Source of the DNA: Alphaproteobacteria bacterium
Lineage (GTDB): Bacteria; Pseudomonadota; Alphaproteobacteria; CALKHQ01
Reading direction: 5' to 3'
Length of the DNA stretch: 64,000 nucleotides
Assembly (NCBI GenBank): GCA_041396705.1
Contig: JAWKYB010000003.1
Coordinates: 62,001-126,000 of the forward strand
In this document: positions 7,667-16,885 of the stretch, piece by piece
How the letters are laid out: the number at the start of each line of letters is the position of its first letter
How positions within the stretch are numbered: the stretch's first letter is position 1
Notes under the pieces: model-generated
What the model was told of the DNA's origin: nothing
Seen by the model: only the letters and a program-made list of their open reading frames with translations
Databases searched by the model: none
Translations under genes and position numbers: made by a program

Positions 7667-8527
7667 TCAGCCCGTCTTGCGCGCGGCCTCGCGCCGCAAT
7701 GCGAGGGTGTGGGTCACCGCGGCGGCGACAGTCAGCACCACGATGATGGCGCCGATCGCGTTGATCACCGGCGGGTGGCCGTTCGGGTTGCGCACCATCG
7801 CCCCGATCTCGGTGGAGAAGGTGCAGGCGCCGCCCTTGGCGAACATGGTGGTGTTGTAGTTCTCGAACGACGACATGAAGGCGATCACCGCGGCGCTGGC
7901 CAGCGCCGGCAGCAGATAGGGCAGGGTGATGCGCCGGAACACCCGCCAGGGCGAGGCGCCGAGGTCGAGCGCCGCTTCCTCGTGCTCCGGCGGCTGGCGC
8001 TGCAGGCGGGCCATCACCACCAGCATCGGATAGCCGGCAATGAAGGTGGTCTGGGCGATGATCACCGTGGTCAGCCCGGCGCTGACGCCCATGCCGTTCC
8101 ACAGGATCATGGTCGACAGCCCGAGCACGATGCCCGGCGCCAGCATCGGCGACAGCAGCACCCACCACAGGAAGCTGTTGAAGCGGGTCTGCCAGCGGGT
8201 CAGCATCACCGCGCCCGCCAGCCCCAGCACCAGCGACAGCGGCACGACGAAGGCGGCGACGATCATCGAGTTGCCGAAGCAGTCGTACAGCCGGGGCCGG
8301 TCCAGGCTGCGCAGCACCGGGTCGGCGCGGAGCCCGGTCTCGTCCATCCACAGGAAGGCGTACCACTTGCCGGTCAGGCCCTGCCAGTCGGTGACGCTGG
8401 GCGGCGAGACGTCGTTGAACGAGGCGACGATCAGCAGCAGCAGCGGCAGGAACATGAACAGCAGGAACAGCCAGGTGTAGCCGCGCAGCAGGCGCGCGCT
8501 GAACCGATGCGTCGCGGCGGCGCTCAT
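7667..8527 (-). CDS. Polyamine-type ABC transporter permease (PotC-like)
   Basis: Product of 286 residues with about six membrane helices, the first being Y-T-W-L-F-L-L-F-M-F-L-P. The coupling loop E-E-A-A-L-D-L-G-A-S-P-W-R-V-F-R-R-I-T-L-P at about residue 170 is the EAA motif that contacts the ATPase. It would form the inner-membrane channel with the other permease. The ATG at 8527 overlaps the stop of that gene by four bases (ATGA), so the two are translationally coupled. Family resemblance is to the PotC/YdcV side of spermidine/putrescine and related ABC systems. Confidence 0.88.
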   Translation of the reverse strand: MSAAATHRFSARLLRGYTWLFLLFMFLPLLLLIVASFNDVSPPSVTDWQGLTGKWYAFLWMDETGLRADPVLRSLDRPRLYDCFGNSMIVAAFVVPLSLVLGLAGAVMLTRWQTRFNSFLWWVLLSPMLAPGIVLGLSTMILWNGMGVSAGLTTVIIAQTTFIAGYPMLVVMARLQRQPPEHEEAALDLGASPWRVFRRITLPYLLPALASAAVIAFMSSFENYNTTMFAKGGACTFSTEIGAMVRNPNGHPPVINAIGAIIVVLTVAAAVTHTLALRREAARKTG

Positions 8528-9918
8528 GCCCGCACGAAGTCCTTCAGCCGCGCGCGCACCGCCCACATGAACACGCCGACAATGGCGAAGCAGATGAACA
8601 TGTAGGCGAAGGCGTAGGCCGAGCCGAGGTTGCTGTTCTGCGATTCGAAGAACTTGTTGTAGATGGTCTGGCTGAACCATTCGCCCTGCAGGCCGCGCGA
8701 GATGATGCGCGGCACCGAGAAGGCGCCCGCCGACAGCATGAAGGTGGCGATGCAGCCGACCGCGATGCCCGGCTTGGCGTGCGGGACGATGATGCGGCGG
8801 TGGATGCGCCAGGTGCTGGCGCCGAGGTCGTGGGCCGCCTCGATCTGGTTGCGGTCCAGCGTCGCCATCACGTTGTACAGCGGGAACACCATGAACAGGA
8901 TGTAGGTGTAGACGATCACCACGAAGACGGTGATCGGGCTGCGCTTGAACGCGATCGCCTCGTCGGCGGCGAGGTCGAGCACGCCGAGCCAGTCGAGGAT
9001 CTGGTTGAACACGCCGTTGGCGTCGATCAGCGCCACCCAGGCGTAGATCCGCATCAGCTCGACCGTCGCATAGGGGATGATCAGCGCCAGGAACAGCCAG
9101 ACGGCGCGCTGCGGCGTGGCCACCAGCGCCAGGTTGTAGGCGATCGGATAGCAGGCGATGAGCGCGAGCCCGGTGGCGAGCACCGCGAACAGGATCGTGC
9201 GCATCAGGGTGGTCAGCGTGATCCGCTCATAGACCGTGCCGTCGCGCTCGAACCGCAGGCCGATCCATTCCTGCAGCTGGCTGCCGAACTCGGCATCGGC
9301 GCGGGCCTTGGCCTCCTCGGTCAGCGGGATCGCCCGCGGCTCGAAGATGAAGGCGAAGTTGGCCAGACCGTGCGAGCTTGCCGAGGCTTCCGCCTGCAGC
9401 AGTTGCGCGCGCAGCGCCTCGGCGGCGTCCTGCACCGCCTGCGCCTGGGCGAGTTGGGTTTCGAGGTCGGCGCTGCCGTCGACCGCCAGGGTCGCGATGC
9501 CGTATTCGAGATCGAGCCAGGCCTGCTCGCCCTCGTCGCGGGCCAGCATCTGGTGGGTGGTGGCGCGGTCGCACTGGATGATGTAGGGCAGGCCGCTGCC
9601 GCCGGGGCTGGGCGCGGCCATGATCGAAGGCGACGGCGACGGCGAGGGGGACGGCGTGATCGAGGGGATCGCCAGCCCGCCGCCGTCCTGGTCTGCGCCC
9701 GTATCGTCGCGATAGGATTCGAGGACGGTGCGACAGGTGTGCGCATCCTGCCCGACGGCGTAGGCGATGGAGGAGTCGAGCTGGCGCAGCGGCGTGCGCA
9801 GGGCGCTGTCCAGCATGCTGACCTGCGGCAGGATGATCAGCAGTACGCCCCACAGCGCGGTCACCGAGACGAACAGTGCCGTCAGGCCGTGGCCGTAGGC
9901 CTGGATCAGCCTACGCAT
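8524..9918 (-). CDS. Polyamine-type ABC permease (PotB-like) with a large extra domain
   Basis: Product of 464 residues, about 160-170 longer than ordinary PotB permeases. The first membrane helix (about residues 12-32) is followed not by the next helix but by an insert of about 190 residues, roughly 40-230. The insert has a Ser-Pro repeat at about residues 88-98, a Cys at 62 and another near 114, and an alanine-rich helical stretch near 150-190. The remaining helices and the EAA loop (E-A-A-H-D-L-G-A-S-T-W-R) are normal. The insert should face the periplasm. It is encoded between PotA-like and PotC-like genes, overlapping both by a few bases. Confidence 0.88.
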   Translation of the reverse strand: MRRLIQAYGHGLTALFVSVTALWGVLLIILPQVSMLDSALRTPLRQLDSSIAYAVGQDAHTCRTVLESYRDDTGADQDGGGLAIPSITPSPSPSPSPSIMAAPSPGGSGLPYIIQCDRATTHQMLARDEGEQAWLDLEYGIATLAVDGSADLETQLAQAQAVQDAAEALRAQLLQAEASASSHGLANFAFIFEPRAIPLTEEAKARADAEFGSQLQEWIGLRFERDGTVYERITLTTLMRTILFAVLATGLALIACYPIAYNLALVATPQRAVWLFLALIIPYATVELMRIYAWVALIDANGVFNQILDWLGVLDLAADEAIAFKRSPITVFVVIVYTYILFMVFPLYNVMATLDRNQIEAAHDLGASTWRIHRRIIVPHAKPGIAVGCIATFMLSAGAFSVPRIISRGLQGEWFSQTIYNKFFESQNSNLGSAYAFAYMFICFAIVGVFMWAVRARLKDFVRA

Positions 9919-11032
9919 TCTCGGCCATGTCGCGGCCGGTGGCGGCCAGGGCGCCGGCGGGCAGCACGATCGCGTCCTCGCAGGCGAAGCCGATGCGCTG
10001 CGGGCCGGCCATGTCGCGCCCGGCGTTGCCGGTATTGGTCAGGTGCATCGTCACCTCGCGCTGCCCGGCGCGTAGCAGCACGTTGACGAACGGACCCTCC
10101 AGGTCGCGACGCTCGACCGCGGCATCGAGCTCGTTGCCGTAGCGATCGCCCGGCTGCTGCGCGGCGAGGCCGACATGTTCGGGCCGCACGAACACCATCG
10201 CCTCGGCGCCGACCGGCAGGTTGCCCGGATTGCGGCCGAGGAACCGGCCGAGCGGGGTCTCGACATAGGCCATGCCGTCTTCCAGCGCGGCGACGCTGCC
10301 CGGAAACACGTTGGTCTCGCCGACGAAGCTGGCGACGAAGGCGGTGGCCGGGTTGCCATAGACCTCGTCCGCCGGACCGACCTGCTCGATCACGCCCTCG
10401 CGCATCACCGCGACGCGGTCCGACATGGTCAGGGCCTCGCCCTGGTCGTGGGTGATGTAGATGAAGGTGACGCCGGTCTTGCGCTGGATCGCGCGCAGCT
10501 CCGCCCGCATGTGCTGGCGCAGCTTGAGGTCCAGCGCCGACAGCGGCTCGTCCAGCAGCAGCACCGACGGCTCGACCGCCAGCGCCCGCGCGATCGCCAC
10601 CCGCTGGCGCTGGCCGCCGGACAGCTCGGTCGGCTTCTTCTCGCCCTGACCGGTCAGCGCGACCAGGTCGAGCAGTTCCATCGCCCGCTTGCGGCGGGAA
10701 CGCCGGTCGACGCCGCGCGCTTCCAAACCGAAGGCGACGTTCTCCCACACCGTCATCAGCGGGAACAGCGCGAGGTTCTGGAAGATCAGCGCCGTCGGCC
10801 GCGCGTTCGGGCCGGAGCGGCCCATGTCGACGCCGCCGATCAGGATGCGGCCTGCCGACGGCTGCACGAAACCGGAGACGGCGCGAAGGATGGTGGTCTT
10901 GCCGCAGCCGGAGGGGCCGAGGATCGAGAAGAACTCGCCCGCCTCGATGGTCAGCGAGGTCGGCTGGACCGCCGTGAAGCCGTTGGGATAGGTGATCCGG
11001 AGCTGGTCCAGGACCACGTCCTTGCCGTGCAT
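9911..11032 (-). CDS. Polyamine-type ABC transporter ATPase (PotA-like)
   Basis: Product of 373 residues. Walker A is G-P-S-G-C-G-K-T-T at residues 39-47, then a Q-loop (I-F-Q-N-L), the signature L-S-G-G-Q-R-Q-R near 138, Walker B L-L-L-D-E-P and the H-loop T-H-D. Residues about 270-370 form the TOBE regulatory barrel (F-V-R-P-E-H-V-G-L). It energises import through the two downstream permeases. Its stop overlaps the PotB-like gene by eight bases, while a strong stem-loop separates it from the binding-protein gene upstream. Confidence 0.92.
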   Translation of the reverse strand: MHGKDVVLDQLRITYPNGFTAVQPTSLTIEAGEFFSILGPSGCGKTTILRAVSGFVQPSAGRILIGGVDMGRSGPNARPTALIFQNLALFPLMTVWENVAFGLEARGVDRRSRRKRAMELLDLVALTGQGEKKPTELSGGQRQRVAIARALAVEPSVLLLDEPLSALDLKLRQHMRAELRAIQRKTGVTFIYITHDQGEALTMSDRVAVMREGVIEQVGPADEVYGNPATAFVASFVGETNVFPGSVAALEDGMAYVETPLGRFLGRNPGNLPVGAEAMVFVRPEHVGLAAQQPGDRYGNELDAAVERRDLEGPFVNVLLRAGQREVTMHLTNTGNAGRDMAGPQRIGFACEDAIVLPAGALAATGRDMAENA

Positions 11033-11060
11033 GGCCGCTGCACTCGTGGCGCGGGCGCAG

Positions 11061-11100
11061 GCGGGCCGGCCGCGGGCGACGTGCCCGGCGGCCGGCCCGC
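11061..11100. repeat. Strong intercistronic stem-loop after the binding-protein gene
   Basis: Perfect 11-base arms GCGGGCCGGCC (11061-11071) and GGCCGGCCCGC (11090-11100) enclose an inner GGGC/GCCC helix, giving about 17 paired bases with one bulge. It lies nine bases beyond the stop of the solute-binding-protein gene and before the ATPase gene. The position fits a REP-like element that stabilises the binding-protein mRNA and lowers expression of the membrane genes. Confidence 0.7.
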
Positions 11101-11108
11101 AGCGGCCG

Positions 11109-12239
11109 TCAGGCGTTGGTGATGATCTCGACGAACTCGTCGCGCACCGGCGCGAAGAAAGCCGTGTCGGCCTGCCACCACCACATGTTGTTCAGCACCT
11201 CGGCGGTGTAGGTCTCGTTGAACTGGCGCTTGAACTCGTCGGAGGCGAAATCGGCGGCGCCGGCCACGGCGGAGTTGTAGCCGGTGTTGTTGGAGAACAT
11301 GCCGCCGATCTCCGGCTTCAGCACGAAGTTGATGAAGGCGTAGGCCTGGTCGGCGTTGGCGACCCCCGACGGGATGCCGATCGAATCGAGCCAGGTGATG
11401 ATGCCGTCCTTCGGCGCCCGGTAGACGAAGTTCGGGTCCTCGCGGTTCAGCAGCAGCCCGGTGGTGTCCCAGGTCTGGCCGATGACGCAGCCCGCGTCCT
11501 TGAACGCGCCGGTCGCCTCGGTGGCGTTGTTCCAGAAGGCGCCGAAATTCGCCTTGTGCTCGATGATGAACTGGGTGACCGCGCCCCAGACCCGGCGCGC
11601 ATCGTCCTCGGACTTGTAGACGTCGAGCATGCGGTTCGACGGCACCTCGCCGGTGGCGTCGAGATAGAGGCCGGTGCCCATGATCGCGGATTTCTGGCGG
11701 AACGCCGCCGCGCCCTCGGCCTCCGACCGCCACAGGTCGCCGAACGACAGGTCCGCGTCGCTGATGTTCAGCGCGCCGCGGTTCAGGGTGATGCCCTCGG
11801 TGCCCCAGTCGAACGGGATCAGATAGCGCTTGCCGTTATAGGTGGCGCCGAGCTGCACGGAATCGCGCAGGAACGACGGAATCACCGAGTCGAGATTGGC
11901 CTTCGCCTCGTCGATCGGTGCCAGCCAGATGCCGTCCGGTGCGTTCGGGTCCTCATAGCCGGCCCGGTTGGTGATCGAGGGCATGATGACGTCGAAGCCC
12001 TTGCCGCCGTTGGCGCGCAGGGTCGATTCCGCCTCGTCGTTGGAGCCATAGGTGGTCAGGTTCAGGGTGATGCCGGTCTCGGCCTCGAACGCCTCGGCGA
12101 TGTTGGGCTGGACGTAGTCCTGCCAGGCGAAGACGTTGACGGAGCCCGACGTGGCGAGCGCGTCATGGGCGCGCAGGACGGCGGGTGCAGCGACGGCCGC
12201 GGCCGCGCCCTTGAGGACGGAACGGCGTGAAATGGGCAT
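11109..12239 (-). CDS. Periplasmic solute-binding protein, PotD family
   Basis: Product of 376 residues. It begins with a twin-arginine export signal (I-S-R-R-S-V-L-K-G-A-A followed by a hydrophobic stretch to A-L-A), so it is probably exported folded. The mature part has the class I/PotD pattern: V-N-V-F-A-W-Q-D-Y-V near the start and I-G-Q-T-W-D-T-T-G near residue 245. It should capture a cationic or polyamine-like ligand and deliver it to the permeases encoded downstream. The start at 12239 has GGGAG upstream. It is divergent from the sulfatase gene with a 218-base spacer. The ligand cannot be fixed from sequence. Confidence 0.87.
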   Translation of the reverse strand: MPISRRSVLKGAAAAVAAPAVLRAHDALATSGSVNVFAWQDYVQPNIAEAFEAETGITLNLTTYGSNDEAESTLRANGGKGFDVIMPSITNRAGYEDPNAPDGIWLAPIDEAKANLDSVIPSFLRDSVQLGATYNGKRYLIPFDWGTEGITLNRGALNISDADLSFGDLWRSEAEGAAAFRQKSAIMGTGLYLDATGEVPSNRMLDVYKSEDDARRVWGAVTQFIIEHKANFGAFWNNATEATGAFKDAGCVIGQTWDTTGLLLNREDPNFVYRAPKDGIITWLDSIGIPSGVANADQAYAFINFVLKPEIGGMFSNNTGYNSAVAGAADFASDEFKRQFNETYTAEVLNNMWWWQADTAFFAPVRDEFVEIITNA

Positions 12240-12457
12240 CGGAAACTCCCTGTGCATTGCTTGCGGTCTTCTTGGGCATCTACCAGCGTCGCATGCCACC
12301 CCGATTACGGTTCGATGACGGTCTTGTGACACTCCGGAATCGCGACCGAATCGGGCGCTCTGGCGCCATTCTGGTGACATGGCTGACGGCTAGAGACGCT
12401 ACGGTAGCGCCGCACGATGCGGCGGGCGAGTCGAAAAAGCGCGGCGAGGGAACGGCG

Positions 12458-13996
12458 ATGAACGTGCTGTTGATCACCTGCGACCAGTGGCGAGGCGACT
12501 GCCTGTCGGCGCGCGGCCATCCGGTCGCCCGCACGCCGGCCGCCGATGCGCTGGCGGCGCGCGGCGTGCTGTTCGCCAGGCATTACTGCCAGGCGGCACC
12601 GTGCTCGCCGGCACGGGCGTCGCTGCTGACCGGCCTCTACCAGATGAACCACCGGGTCTGCCGCAACGGCACCCCGCTGGACGACCGGCACGACAACATC
12701 GCCCGCGCCGCCCGGCGCCTGGGCTACGAGCCGGTGCTGTTCGGCTATACCGACACCGGCATCGACCCGCGCGGGCTCGATCCGGCCGACCCGCGCACCC
12801 GCACCTATGAAGGCGTCCTGCCGGGATTCGTCCAGCGCCGCCCGTTGCCGGAGGAATCCGGGCCCTGGCTGCAGTGGCTGCGCCGCCACGGCGTCGCGGT
12901 GCCGGATTGCGGCCTCGATGTCTACCTGCCGGCGGAGGGCCCAGCCGACCCGCCGTCGGGCGCGCCGGCGCGCTTTCCGGCCGACCGGTCGGAGGCCGCA
13001 TTCCTGGCGGAGGGGTTCATCGACTACGCCAGCGAAATGGGCGCGAGCCCCTGGTTCGCCCATGTCAGCTTCCTGCGCCCGCATCCGCCGTTCATCGCCC
13101 CGGCGCCCTACAACGCGCTGGTGAAGCCGGAGGCGGTGCCGGACTTCGTGCGCGCGCCCTCGCTGGCGCAGGAGCGGGCAGGGCACCCGTTCCTTGCCTA
13201 TGCGCTGGCCGGCCAGCGCAAGGGCGATTTCGTCTATGGCGCCGAGGGCCTGGCCACCGACTGGGACGACGCGGCCCGGCGCCGGATCAGGGCGACCTAC
13301 TACGGCCTGCTGGCCGAGGTCGACGCGCAGGTCGGCCGCATGATCGCGCATCTCGAGCGGATCGGCCGCCTGGACGACACGCTGGTCGTGCTGACCACCG
13401 ACCATGGCGAGATGCTGGGCGACCATTATCTGTTCGGCAAGCTGGGCTATTTCGACCAGAGCTTCCACATCCCGCTGATCGTCGCCGGTCCCGGTGTGGT
13501 CGGCGGCCGCAGGGTCGAGGCCTTCACCGAATCGGTCGACGTGATGCCCACGGTGATCGACCTGCTCGGCGCCGCGGTGCCGCGCGCGGTCGACGGCCGC
13601 TCGCTGCGGCCGTTCCTGCAGGGACGGGACGCGGAAGGCTGGCGGGATGCGGCGCATTGGGAGTTCGATTTCCGCGAGGTGGCGACCGGCGCGGCGCAGC
13701 GCGCGCTCGGGCTGGATCTGGACGACTGCGCGCTCGGCGTGCTGCGCGACGACGCGTTCAAGTACGTGCACTTCACGGCACTGCCGCCGTTGCTGTTCGA
13801 CCTCGCCCGCGACCCCGGCGAGCTGTGCAACCGGGCGGAGGATCCGGACTATGCCGCGGTGCGGCTGCGCTATGCCGAGCGCATGCTGGCGTGGCGCGCC
13901 CGCCACCTCGACCGCACGCTCAGCGGGATCGAGTTGCACCCGTCCGGCATGGTCGCCGCCGGGCGGGCCGAAACGAACCAATTTGGGCCCAATTGA
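12458..13996 (+). CDS. Sulfatase / phosphonate monoester hydrolase-type enzyme
   Basis: Product of 512 residues, no signal peptide, so cytoplasmic. The start at 12458 has GAGGG upstream and opens with V-L-L-I-T-C-D-Q-W-R-G-D, a metal-site motif typical of phosphonate monoester hydrolases. The sulfatase signature C-S-P-A-R at about residues 50-54 supplies the cysteine converted to formylglycine. T-T-D-H-G-E-M-L-G-D-H near 315 supplies further metal ligands. It probably hydrolyses phosphonate monoesters, phosphodiesters or sulfate esters; such enzymes are promiscuous. A maturation enzyme is not seen here. It is divergent from the polyamine-type operon. Confidence 0.87.
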   Translation: MNVLLITCDQWRGDCLSARGHPVARTPAADALAARGVLFARHYCQAAPCSPARASLLTGLYQMNHRVCRNGTPLDDRHDNIARAARRLGYEPVLFGYTDTGIDPRGLDPADPRTRTYEGVLPGFVQRRPLPEESGPWLQWLRRHGVAVPDCGLDVYLPAEGPADPPSGAPARFPADRSEAAFLAEGFIDYASEMGASPWFAHVSFLRPHPPFIAPAPYNALVKPEAVPDFVRAPSLAQERAGHPFLAYALAGQRKGDFVYGAEGLATDWDDAARRRIRATYYGLLAEVDAQVGRMIAHLERIGRLDDTLVVLTTDHGEMLGDHYLFGKLGYFDQSFHIPLIVAGPGVVGGRRVEAFTESVDVMPTVIDLLGAAVPRAVDGRSLRPFLQGRDAEGWRDAAHWEFDFREVATGAAQRALGLDLDDCALGVLRDDAFKYVHFTALPPLLFDLARDPGELCNRAEDPDYAAVRLRYAERMLAWRARHLDRTLSGIELHPSGMVAAGRAETNQFGPN

Positions 13997-14040
13997 TGGC
14001 AATTAATGGATTGAAGCGGCCCGAAATCTGAGGCTAGGTT
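13976..14040 (+). promoter_or_regulatory. Upstream region of the broken GMC gene with an AACCAATTTGG site
   Basis: The 11-mer AACCAATTTGG at 13976-13986 is identical to the core of the large dyad at 16673-16683 upstream of the BMP transporter. It is followed by TTGAAG (14011-14016) and, 18 bases on, TAGGTT (14035-14040), a weak promoter-like pair. If used, transcription would start at about the ATG at 14047. The region overlaps the last codons of the sulfatase gene. Confidence 0.4.
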
Positions 14041-14046
14041 GCCTCG

Positions 14047-15710
14047 ATGGGAACCAATCGCGGTTACAGCCACATCATCGTCGGTGCCGGTTCCGCCGGC
14101 TGCGCGCTGGCCAATCGGCTGTCGGCCGACCCGGCGACGCGGGTGCTGCTGGTCGAGGCCGGCGGCTGGGACCGCGACCCGCTGATCCACGTGCCGCTGG
14201 GCTGGGGCAAGATCCTGCAGCGCCGCCTGCACGACTGGATGTACTTCAGCGAGCCGGAGGACTCGGTCGGCGGCCGCCGCATCGAATGCGCGCGCGGCAA
14301 AGTGATCGGCGGATCGTCGTCGGTGAACGCGATGGCCTATGTCCGCGGCAACCGCGCCGACTATGACGGTTGGGCCGAGGCCGGGCTCGACCGCTGGTCC
14401 TATGCCCATGCGCTGCCCTATTTCCGCCGTCAGGAAAGCTGGGCCGGCGGCGCCGACGCCTATCGCGGCGATTCCGGACCGCTCGCGACCCAACCCTGCC
14501 GCTATCAGGACCCGCTGGTCGAGGCCTTCGCCGACGCCGGGCGCGAGGCCGGACACGGCTGGACCGACGACTACAACGGCGCGCAGCAGGAGGGCTTCGC
14601 CCGCCTGCAGATGACCATCCGCAACGGCCGGCGCTGCAGTGGCGCCACCGCCTATCTGCGTCCCGTCCTCAAGCGGTCGAACCTCGACGTGATGGTCGGC
14701 GCGCAGGCGACGCAGGTGCTGCTCGAGGGCCCGCCGCGCCGTCGGCATCGAGCTGGCGCGCGGCGGAATCCGCGAGGAAATCCGCGCCGACAGCGAAGTG
14801 ATCCTGGCCGGCGGCGTGATCAACTCGCCACAGCTGCTGCTGTTGTCGGGTATCGGCGATCCGGCGGCGCTGGCGCGGCACGGGATCGCGGTCAAGGCGG
14901 CGCTGCCCGGGGTCGGCGCCAACCTGCAGGACCACGTCTCGGTCATCCTGATGTATCAGCGCAAGGAGCCGGGACCGTTCCACCGGCTGATGCGCCTCGA
15001 CCGCGTCGGCACGGCGATGGCACGGGCCTATCTGACCGGAACCGGGCCCGCGGCCGACGTTCCCGGCGGCATCACCGCCTTCCTGCGCAGCGATGCCGGC
15101 CTCGCGCTGCCTGACATCCAATTTCTGTTCACGGCGGCGCCGCTGGGCGCATGGCCCTACCTGCAGCCGTTCAAGGCACCGTTCGCCGACGGATTCGCCA
15201 GCCGCATCGTGATGCTGCAGCCGGAAAGCGAAGGCACCGTCGCGCTGGCCGGACCGGACCCGCTGGCCAAGCCGCTGATCCGCTCGAATTTCCTGGCGAC
15301 CGACGCCGACTGGCGCACGTTGCGCCGCGGCGTCGAAGATGGCCCGCGCGGTCGCCGCGCAGCCGGCGCTGCGTCCGTTCATCGCCAGCGAGATCGCGCC
15401 GGGCCTCGACAAGACCACGCCGGACGCAATCGATGCGCATATACGCAGCACGGCGATCACCGTGCATCACCCGCTGGGCACCTGCCGGATGGGCCCGGAC
15501 GACGACCCGCTGGCGGTGGTGGACCAGGACCTGCGGGTGCGCGGGGTCGACGGGCTGCGGGTGGTCGACGCCTCGGTGATGCCGCGGCTGGTGCGCGGCA
15601 ACATCAATGCGGCGGTGGTGATGATCGCCGAAAAGGCGTCGGACCTGATCCTGGGCAAGACCCCGCTGGCGCCGGCCGCATCGGTGGCACCGGGCGCGGC
15701 CGCCGCCTGA
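14047..15710 (+). pseudogene. GMC flavoprotein oxidoreductase with two frameshifts
   Basis: Reading continuous homology needs three frames. Frame one runs from the ATG at 14047 with the FAD motif V-G-A-G-S-A-G-C-A-L-A and G-G-S-S-S-V-N-A-M-A-Y. At about 14731 one extra C (after L-L-E-G) shifts it, and the protein continues I-L-A-G-G-V-I-N-S-P-Q-L-L. At about 15337 one extra A shifts it again before M-A-R-A-V-A-A-Q-P. The end has the catalytic region H-P-L-G-T-C-R-M-G and N-I-N-A-A-V-V-M-I-A-E. Repaired, it would be about 553 residues, normal for choline-dehydrogenase-like GMC enzymes. 4-Pyridoxate dehydrogenase and pyridoxine 4-oxidase belong to this family, so a B6 role is plausible. It may be a recent pseudogene or a sequencing artefact. 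Confidence 0.8.
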
Positions 15711-15712
15711 GA

Positions 15713-16459
15713 CTACTCGGCGGCGATGCTCTCCCGCCGAGCGCGATAGCCGGTCGGCAGCGCGTCCGCGAACAGGCTCTGGTGCACGTCGCTCAGATGC
15801 TCGTGCATCAACTGCTCGGCACGGGCGCCGTCGCGTGCCGCGATCGCGGCGACGATCGCCTCATGAAAGGCCGCATGGGCCGACTGCCGCTTGAAGCAGT
15901 GCCCGCTCTCGCCGAAGCGCGCCATCGCCTCCTCGCGCAGCGCGCCGCTGAACGCGTCGAAGAACATCAGGAACAGCGCGTTGTGCGACAGTTCCGCGAT
16001 GAAGCGGTGCAGGGCGGTATCGGCGGCCTGGTAGGCGGTATGCTCGGCGGCATCGCGGGTGCGCTGGGCGAGCCTGCGCAGGCGCTGCACATCCTGCTGC
16101 GAAGCATAGAGCGCCGCGCGCCGTGCCATGATCGGCTCGATGATCAGCCGCAGCTCGATCATCTCCACCGGGTTGGCGCGCTGCGCCAGCCAGCGCCAGT
16201 CGTCCTGTACGGGGACCTCGCCGCGTCGCGGCGCCGGTGCCGCCTTGTCGACGACGAAGGTACCGCGGCCCTGGTGGCGCTGGACGACGCCTTCCTCCTC
16301 CAACTCGGCCAGCGCACGACGCAGCACCCGGCGGCCGGTACCGAGCTGTTCGGCCAGCACGCGTTCCGGCGGGACCCGCCCGTCCGATTGCTGCGCCCAG
16401 CTGCCGATCATCTGCCGCAGCGACGCCAGCGTGTTCTGATAGCGCTCCATTCCAGCCAT
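15713..16459 (-). CDS. GntR-family transcription regulator, FadR/FCD subgroup
   Basis: Product of about 248 residues. The N-terminal winged helix has V-P-P-E-R-V-L-A-E-Q-L-G-T-G-R-R-V-L-R-R-A-L-A-E-L, then G-R-G-T-F-V-V. The C-terminal all-helical FCD ligand domain contains E-L-R-L-I-I-E-P, A-D-T-A-L-H-R-F-I-A and F-H-E-A-I-V-A-A-I, with the His/Asp pattern used to bind a metal and an acid ligand. ATGs at 16459 and 16450 are both possible. It is divergent from the BMP transporter operon and tail-to-tail with the broken GMC gene. The dyad at 16667-16692 is a likely target. It probably represses local catabolic genes until a carboxylate inducer appears. Confidence 0.87.
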   Translation of the reverse strand: MAGMERYQNTLASLRQMIGSWAQQSDGRVPPERVLAEQLGTGRRVLRRALAELEEEGVVQRHQGRGTFVVDKAAPAPRRGEVPVQDDWRWLAQRANPVEMIELRLIIEPIMARRAALYASQQDVQRLRRLAQRTRDAAEHTAYQAADTALHRFIAELSHNALFLMFFDAFSGALREEAMARFGESGHCFKRQSAHAAFHEAIVAAIAARDGARAEQLMHEHLSDVHQSLFADALPTGYRARRESIAAE

Positions 16460-16607
16460 CCGAAATCGCCGCGGCCGCCTGCCGTGGCCGCACTTCGCGC
16501 GCGCCTGCCTGCACGCCGTCGTTCTGCATACACCAGCCGGAGCGCATTGGTCCACACGCCAGCATGCACGCGGGGCCTGCACGCCGGACGGCGGCGACCG
16601 CAGTCGG

Positions 16608-16692
16608 TTGACAACCGCCGGCGGAGTGGTGTCATCTGATGGCGGAATTGGTGCGCTCGTTGGGTTGGATGCAACCAATTTGGTTCGCATCC
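16608..16692 (+). promoter_or_regulatory. Promoter and large operator dyad in the 426-base regulator/transporter spacer
   Basis: The gene-free stretch 16460-16885 holds a perfect -35 box TTGACA at 16608-16613 (no good -10 follows). It also holds a 26-base hyphenated dyad at 16667-16692: GGATGC, then AACCAA-T-TTGGTT, then C and GCATCC. The inner arms are six bases each and the outer arms six bases each. The position, downstream of the -35, suits repression of the BMP operon by the divergently encoded FCD regulator. I see nothing else in the rest of the spacer. Confidence 0.6.
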
Positions 16693-16885
16693 GTCTTGCG
16701 GGCGCTGCTGGGCTCGGGGGAGGAGCGGCCACCGCCAGTTGTGTCCGCTTTGCTGGCGCGGCCCGTGCACAGGTGTCATTCTGGCGCCTGGGCACGGGCC
16801 AACCGGCACGTGATCGACGAAGCAAGGCCTGCGCCCGGCCGCGTCGGCGCGGGCAACAAGGGCGAGGTTGTTCAGGAGGGCGATG

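Noticed and set aside
9627..9653. Short hexamer repeats as a possible CRISPR or satellite
   Set aside because: They encode the in-frame Ser-Pro stretch of the permease; units are too short and have no spacers.
14725..15342. Programmed ribosomal frameshifting in the GMC gene
   Set aside because: There is no slippery heptamer or downstream structure typical of programmed shifts, and two separate shifts in a metabolic enzyme are unlikely to be programmed.
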